A stretch of DNA of 15,189 bases from G041228335 sp964580905 (GTDB lineage Bacteria; Pseudomonadota; Alphaproteobacteria; Puniceispirillales; UBA1172), in NCBI GenBank assembly GCA_964580905.1, contig CAZOLR010000040.1:1-15189 (forward strand). Reading direction: 5' to 3'. Under the pieces are notes generated by a model. The model saw only the letters and a list, made by a program, of their open reading frames with translations, had not been told where the DNA came from and made no database searches. The translations under genes and the position numbers were made by a program. Below are positions 12,167-15,189 of this stretch, piece by piece (position 1 is the stretch's first letter; each line of letters opens with the position of its first letter).

Positions 12167-13072
12167 CATCACCAGCCGCTTCACTGTCCTGCCCCGTATC
12201 ATCTGCCGAAGCTTCAGCAGGTTCTGCTTCACTATCAGCCTCAGCTTCAGCAGGTTCTGCCTCANNNNNNNNNNNNNNNNNNNNNNNNNNNNNNNNNNNN
12301 NNNNNNNNNNNNNNNNNNNNNNNNNNNNNNNNNNNNNNNNNNNNNNNNNNNNNNNNNNNNNNNNAGCTTCAGCAGGTTCTGCTTCACTATCAGCCTCAGC
12401 TTCAGCAGGTTCTGCCTCACCATCTGAAGCATCGCCAGTAGTTTCAGCGGGGGGATTATCAGCCTCAGCTTCAGCCGGCGTTTCCGCATCAGCATTTTCG
12501 TCTGTGGCAGGCTCTTCTGCTTTTGCCGTATCCGCAGCTTTGGTGTCTTTTTCTGATGCACCGGCGGAAGCACCATCATCGCTGGTGATTGTTTCCGCCT
12601 TTCCTGCCTCAATGAGTTTCTGGGCATCCGCGGTCATGGCATCGATCACGACACCAGCCGGAAAGCGGACATGGTTTACTTCTGCATCTTCAAGAATACG
12701 CACCCGCATCCATTCACTGTCTTTGCCTTCCGGTTCACCTTCAGCCGCGCTGTCCTCTGCGGTCACAGCTTCAGGCATATCAGATCCTTCTGCCATGGCA
12801 CCATGGCGTGATTTGATATGACCGGCGCTGTTGTCGTTGAACTCATGGCCAAGAAGAAAGGCTATTTTTTCCCGCAACAGATAGACACGGGCGGCAAGAA
12901 CACCGAGACGCTTTTGCTCATTCGTTTCGTTTTCAAGCAGTTGCTTAATAAAATGCGTCATTTCATCAAGATCTTTACCTTCGCATTTCTGAATAACGGC
13001 ATCTCGCACCTTGATCGTGGCCGCCGAGAGATTGCTCTGCTTAAGGGTTTCGATATCTAGGTTGGGTTTCAT
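12150..13072 (-). CDS. Acidic Ala/Glu-rich repeat protein, interrupted by an assembly gap
   Basis: I do not recognise this protein. Residues 1-80 are predicted helical (TIKVRDAVIQKCEGKDLDEM, then QKRLGVLAARVYLLREKIAF). Residues about 119-162 look like a small beta domain (WMRVRILEDAEVNHVRFPAG, then DAQKLIEAGKAETI). From about 165 the chain becomes a very acidic Ala/Glu/Asp/Pro tail with an 11-residue tandem unit EAEADSEAEPA. The tail is cut by 100 Ns at residue 236; after the gap the matching frame continues EAEPAEASADDTGQDSEAAG and stops at 12150-12152. Counting the Ns literally breaks the frame, so true length is unknown. GAGGTGA lies five bases before the ATG. No signal peptide is visible, so it is probably cytoplasmic. 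It overlaps the Tat-lipoprotein gene, and the pair sits between flgN-like and flgB. Confidence 0.7.
12210..12264 (-). repeat. 55-base repeat, left flank of the assembly gap
   Basis: This 55-base segment is identical to 12365-12419 on the other side of the gap. It contains one and two-thirds copies of a 33-base tandem unit that encodes EAEADSEAEPA on the minus strand. The exact 55-base identity at both contig ends looks like a de Bruijn assembly breakpoint in a tandem repeat. Confidence 0.85.
12265..12364. other. Assembly gap of exactly 100 N
   Basis: A run of exactly 100 Ns is the conventional placeholder for a gap of unknown size. The flanking 55-base copies are offset by 155 bases, which is not a multiple of the 33-base unit nor of three. 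The stated gap length therefore cannot be the true one if the repeat and frame continue. Confidence 0.95.
12365..12419 (-). repeat. 55-base repeat, right flank of the assembly gap
   Basis: This segment is identical over 55 bases to 12210-12264. Period 33 bases, encoding an 11-residue acidic unit. Beyond 12419 the repeat decays into related but irregular Ala/Glu/Asp codons. Confidence 0.85.
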
Positions 13073-13092
13073 TTTTTCACCTCGTCCATTGT

Positions 13093-13108
13093 TGGCATCG
13101 TTCTTGCA
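13093..13108 (+). promoter_or_regulatory. Sigma54 promoter of the flgB operon
   Basis: TGGCATCGTTCTTGCA has a complete -12 box (TTGCA), a near-complete -24 box (TGGCA) and correct spacing. It points toward flgB, with an expected start near 13120 and a leader of about 40-50 bases. Its TGCA is shared with an opposing element on the other strand. Confidence 0.75.
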
Positions 13109-13120
13109 AAAATCGATCCA
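13105..13120 (-). promoter_or_regulatory. Opposing sigma54-like element upstream of the acidic gene
   Basis: On the minus strand the sequence reads TGGATCGATTTTTGCA: perfect TTGCA, correct spacing, and the same TGGATCG -24 variant as before flhG. Transcription would begin about 20 bases before the acidic gene's ATG. It overlaps the flgB element in the self-complementary TGCA at 13105-13108. Confidence 0.5.
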
Positions 13121-13160
13121 ACCCCCCGGCCAAACGCAAATTGCCGGATAAACATTATAA

Positions 13161-13559
13161 ATGGATTTGAACATGAAGGGAATTGCTGACCATCTCGGGT
13201 TTCACGGAACAGCACTGATGCTGCGCCAGAAGCGAAACATGATCCTAGCATCGAACATTTCGAATGCCGCGACACCTAACTTCAAGGCACGTGATATCAA
13301 TTTCGAGGAAGCCATGAAGACGGCGCAAGGCATCGGCCCGATGGTTACAACACATACACAGCACATTCCCGTCGCCATGACATCCCCCGGTCGTGAAGTG
13401 CTCTATCGCCAGCCGGTGAACACCTCCATGGATGGCAATACCGTTGAACTTGCGGTTGAGCAGCTCGAATTTTCGGAAAATGCGATGCGCTACCAGACCA
13501 GTCTTACCTTTCTGAACAATAAAATCAGCGGACTGATGTCTGCGATCAAGGGAGAATAG
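13161..13559 (+). CDS. flgB: Flagellar proximal rod protein FlgB
   Basis: FlgB is the first rod component above the MS-ring and is exported by the flagellar secretion system without a cleaved signal. The 132-residue length is normal. The N-terminal signature reads ALMLRQKRNMILASNISNAA, TPNFKARDINFEEAM, as in FlgB. The C-terminal helix reads VELAVEQLEFSENAMRYQTS followed by LTFLNNKISGLMSAIKG. The start could be ATG 13161 or ATG 13173; neither has a clear Shine-Dalgarno, and I keep the first. The gene is first in an operon with flgC (two bases after), flgD and flgE, behind a good sigma54 promoter. Confidence 0.95.
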   Translation: MDLNMKGIADHLGFHGTALMLRQKRNMILASNISNAATPNFKARDINFEEAMKTAQGIGPMVTTHTQHIPVAMTSPGREVLYRQPVNTSMDGNTVELAVEQLEFSENAMRYQTSLTFLNNKISGLMSAIKGE

Positions 13560-13561
13560 TG

Positions 13562-13978
13562 ATGGCTGAGATCAAGAACGTCTATGATATCGCCGGCCGT
13601 TCGATGGCAAGCCAGCTGATCCGGCTCAATACCGTGGCCAGTAACATTGCCAATGCCGGCACGCTGACAGGCAACCCGGACGAAGCCTACAGATCCATCA
13701 AGCCTGTGTTTGAGACCACGTATTCAGATCAGTTCAAACAGAACGGCGTTGCTTCGGTCACCGTATCCGACGTCGTTGAAATGAACATGAAACCATCACG
13801 TATCTTCATGCCCTTCCATCCCGAGGCGGACGCGGAAGGATATGTCTACGGCGCGGCCGTCAATCTCGAGGAAGAATATGTTGAGATGCTCGAAGCCAGC
13901 CGCCAGTACCAGAACAATGTCGAGGTCATCACCACCATGCGTGCCCTCGACATGCGCACTATCAACCTTGGCAAATAA
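13562..13978 (+). CDS. flgC: Flagellar proximal rod protein FlgC
   Basis: FlgC is a rod subunit that works with FlgB. The 138-residue product has the family N-terminus (AGRSMASQLIRLNTVASNIA followed by NAGTLTGNPDEAYRS) and the conserved centre KPVFETTY. The C-terminal polymerising helix reads NLEEEYVEMLEASRQYQNNV followed by EVITTMRALDMRTINLGK. I use the ATG at 13562, with GGGAG upstream overlapping the flgB end, rather than the GTG one codon earlier. Length is typical for the family. It lies two bases after flgB and 17 bases before flgD. Confidence 0.96.
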   Translation: MAEIKNVYDIAGRSMASQLIRLNTVASNIANAGTLTGNPDEAYRSIKPVFETTYSDQFKQNGVASVTVSDVVEMNMKPSRIFMPFHPEADAEGYVYGAAVNLEEEYVEMLEASRQYQNNVEVITTMRALDMRTINLGK

Positions 13979-13995
13979 GCCCACGGAGTATGACC

Positions 13996-14712
13996 ATGAT
14001 TGACCCTGCCAGCCAGAACCAGTTGAACAGCATCCTGCAGAAACTGGGCATCAACAAAAACGAAGAAGAGAAAAAGGCCAACAAGGATCAGCTTGGCCAG
14101 GAGGATTTTCTGAAACTGATGACAACCCAGTTGCAGAATCAGGATCCTTTTGCGCCGATGGAAAACGCGGAGTTCATTGCCCAGATGGCGCAATTCTCCA
14201 CCGTGACAGGGATTACCGAAATGGGTGAAAGCCTCAAAGGACTTGCAAGCCAGCTCAAGGAGTTCCGTATTGCCACCGCCTCCAGCCTGCTTGGCTCATC
14301 CGTGATGGTGCCCGGCAATGTGGCACGTCCGGACAGCAATGGTGAGATTCACGGGATGATCGATCTGCCCTCAACCTCAACCATGACACAGCTGACTTTC
14401 TCCGATGCGGCCGGCACACCGATCCATTCCATGGATCTCGGGCCAAGCCAGGCCGGTCTGGTCGGGTTTTCATGGGAAGACATTCCTGAAGACGTGCTGG
14501 CGAGCAATGCGCCGCTGCGTGTCGATGTCTATGCTGACTTCGGCAACGGAATGGAAAGTCTGACACCATCGGTCTTTGCCGAAGTGTTTTCCGCCTCGGT
14601 CGGGGATGACACCACCGGCGTCATGCTCGATGTTCGTGATTACGGTCAGGTTCGGGCGGCCGATGTGCTCCGCTTCCGTACCGCCACCGGCTCAACCCAA
14701 CAAACGCTCTAA
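13996..14712 (+). CDS. flgD: Hook-capping scaffold protein FlgD
   Basis: FlgD is the temporary cap that promotes hook polymerisation by FlgE. The 238-residue product carries the strongly conserved N-terminal motif QLGQEDFLKLMTTQLQNQDP followed by FAPMENAEFIAQMAQFST (about residues 32-70). The middle part starts with SSLLGSSVMVPGN, and the C-terminal FlgD Ig-like and Tudor-like region (LGPSQAGLVGFSWED, YGQVRAADVLRF) completes it. I prefer the ATG at 13996, because GGAG lies seven bases before it; the ATG at 13990 is only one base after GGAG. It is followed by flgE after 43 bases. Confidence 0.95.
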   Translation: MIDPASQNQLNSILQKLGINKNEEEKKANKDQLGQEDFLKLMTTQLQNQDPFAPMENAEFIAQMAQFSTVTGITEMGESLKGLASQLKEFRIATASSLLGSSVMVPGNVARPDSNGEIHGMIDLPSTSTMTQLTFSDAAGTPIHSMDLGPSQAGLVGFSWEDIPEDVLASNAPLRVDVYADFGNGMESLTPSVFAEVFSASVGDDTTGVMLDVRDYGQVRAADVLRFRTATGSTQQTL

Positions 14713-14755
14713 TCAGGTCAACACCCCAGATTCTGCCAATTGAAGGAGAAATAAC

Positions 14756-15189
14756 ATGTCGTTCTACACTGCTCTTACGGGTCTGAATGGTTCATCCGCA
14801 GATATTTCGGCAACGTCCAACAACATCGCCAACGTCGGCACGACAGGGTTTAAGCGAAGCCGGGTTGAATTTGGTGATATCTTCGCCACCTCACCGTTGC
14901 AGAACGCTTCCTCATCGATTGGTTCCGGTACAATTCTGAAAGGGATCAAGCAGCAGTTTACCCAGGGTAACATCGCCGCCTCGCTGAACGCGCTTGACCT
15001 TGCCATCTCCGGTCAGGGCTTTTTTGCGCTGAAGCCTTCTCTTACCTCGGCCCAGACGGTTTATACGCGGAACGGCTCCCTCAACGTGAACAACGACCGA
15101 TACGTGGTGGACTCCGCCGGACAGTATCTCCTGACCTATCCGGTGAACACGGACGGATCCGTCACCGCGAAAGACCTCGACAGCGCGGT
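14756..15189 (+). CDS. flgE: Hook protein FlgE, N-terminal part (runs off the window)
   Basis: The first 144 codons of the hook subunit gene are present. The N-terminus SFYTALTGLNGSSADISATS followed by NNIANVGTTGFKRSRVEF is the classic gamma-type FlgE start, and ALDLAISGQGFFAL, VYTRNGSLNVNNDRYVV follow as in the D0/D1 domains. AAGGAGAA lies about six bases before the ATG, a strong ribosome binding site that suits a highly expressed structural gene. The gene is open at the right edge, so only the start of the central domain is visible and total length is unknown. Confidence 0.96.
   Translation, partial: MSFYTALTGLNGSSADISATSNNIANVGTTGFKRSRVEFGDIFATSPLQNASSSIGSGTILKGIKQQFTQGNIAASLNALDLAISGQGFFALKPSLTSAQTVYTRNGSLNVNNDRYVVDSAGQYLLTYPVNTDGSVTAKDLDSA

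Noticed and set aside
12210..12419. CRISPR-like array
   Set aside because: The repeats are direct tandem coding repeats with no spacers, in frame with an acidic protein.
12003..12821. Ser/Ala-rich plus-strand open frame through the repeat
   Set aside because: It is the complement of the acidic repeat; low-complexity DNA leaves several frames open, and the minus frame has the ribosome binding site and a non-repeat N-terminal domain.
11768..13174. One long minus-strand reading frame across the gap (468 codons)
   Set aside because: It joins two different genes only because the gap is written as 100 Ns. The repeat frame continues to a stop at 12150, and a separate gene starts at 12166.

Overview
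The window is almost entirely a flagellar gene cluster from a Gram-negative proteobacterium. GC content is moderate. The gene order (flhA, FlhF-position gene, flhG, fliA on one strand; flgP, flgT, flgA, flgM, flgN-like, then flgB, flgC, flgD, flgE on the other) and the sigma54/sigma28 promoter logic resemble Vibrio/Pseudomonas-type polar flagella. The same type also occurs in some Alphaproteobacteria that acquired a gamma-type flagellum. I cannot decide the class from the sequence alone; a marine alpha- or gammaproteobacterium is my guess.

Layout. Positions 110-1662 (minus) hold four small co-directional genes: a nitrile-hydratase-leader-like protein, an exported Sel1-repeat protein, a 66-residue acidic protein and an exported four-cysteine protein. 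At 1865-2644 (plus) is an isolated FlgF/FlgG-type rod protein. At 2665-7845 (minus) is an operon read as flhA, an FlhF-like membrane protein without a GTPase domain, flhG, fliA and an unknown 134-residue gene. The 314-base intergenic region 7846-8159 carries two divergent sigma54-type promoters. At 8160-11726 (plus) are flgP, flgT, a LysM-like gene, flgA, flgM and a flgN-like gene. At 11768-13072 (minus) are two unrecognised genes, one acidic and repeat-rich and interrupted by a 100-N assembly gap, the other a predicted Tat-exported lipoprotein. From 13161 to the window end (plus) run flgB, flgC, flgD and the first third of flgE.

How the parts fit. FlhA is the export gate. FlhG and FliA set flagellar number and late gene expression, and FlgM is the anti-sigma factor of FliA. 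FlgP and FlgT are outer-membrane and H-ring proteins around the basal body, and the LysM-like protein may add peptidoglycan contact. FlgA assists P-ring assembly, and FlgB/C/D/E build rod and hook. I read five good sigma54 (-24/-12) elements by eye (upstream of flhA, flhG, flgP, flgB and the acidic gene) and one well-spaced sigma28 element upstream of flgM.

The most notable points are: (1) the gene in the flhF slot keeps an FlhF-like N-terminus but has coiled coil, a membrane helix and a C-terminal beta domain instead of the SRP-type GTPase, while the neighbouring FlhG lacks the N-terminal helix that normally activates FlhF; (2) a perfect 12-bp hairpin covers the flgN-like ribosome binding site and start codon; (3) two opposing sigma54 elements share one TGCA between flgB and the acidic gene; (4) an undescribed acidic-repeat and Tat-lipoprotein gene pair lies inside the flagellar cluster.
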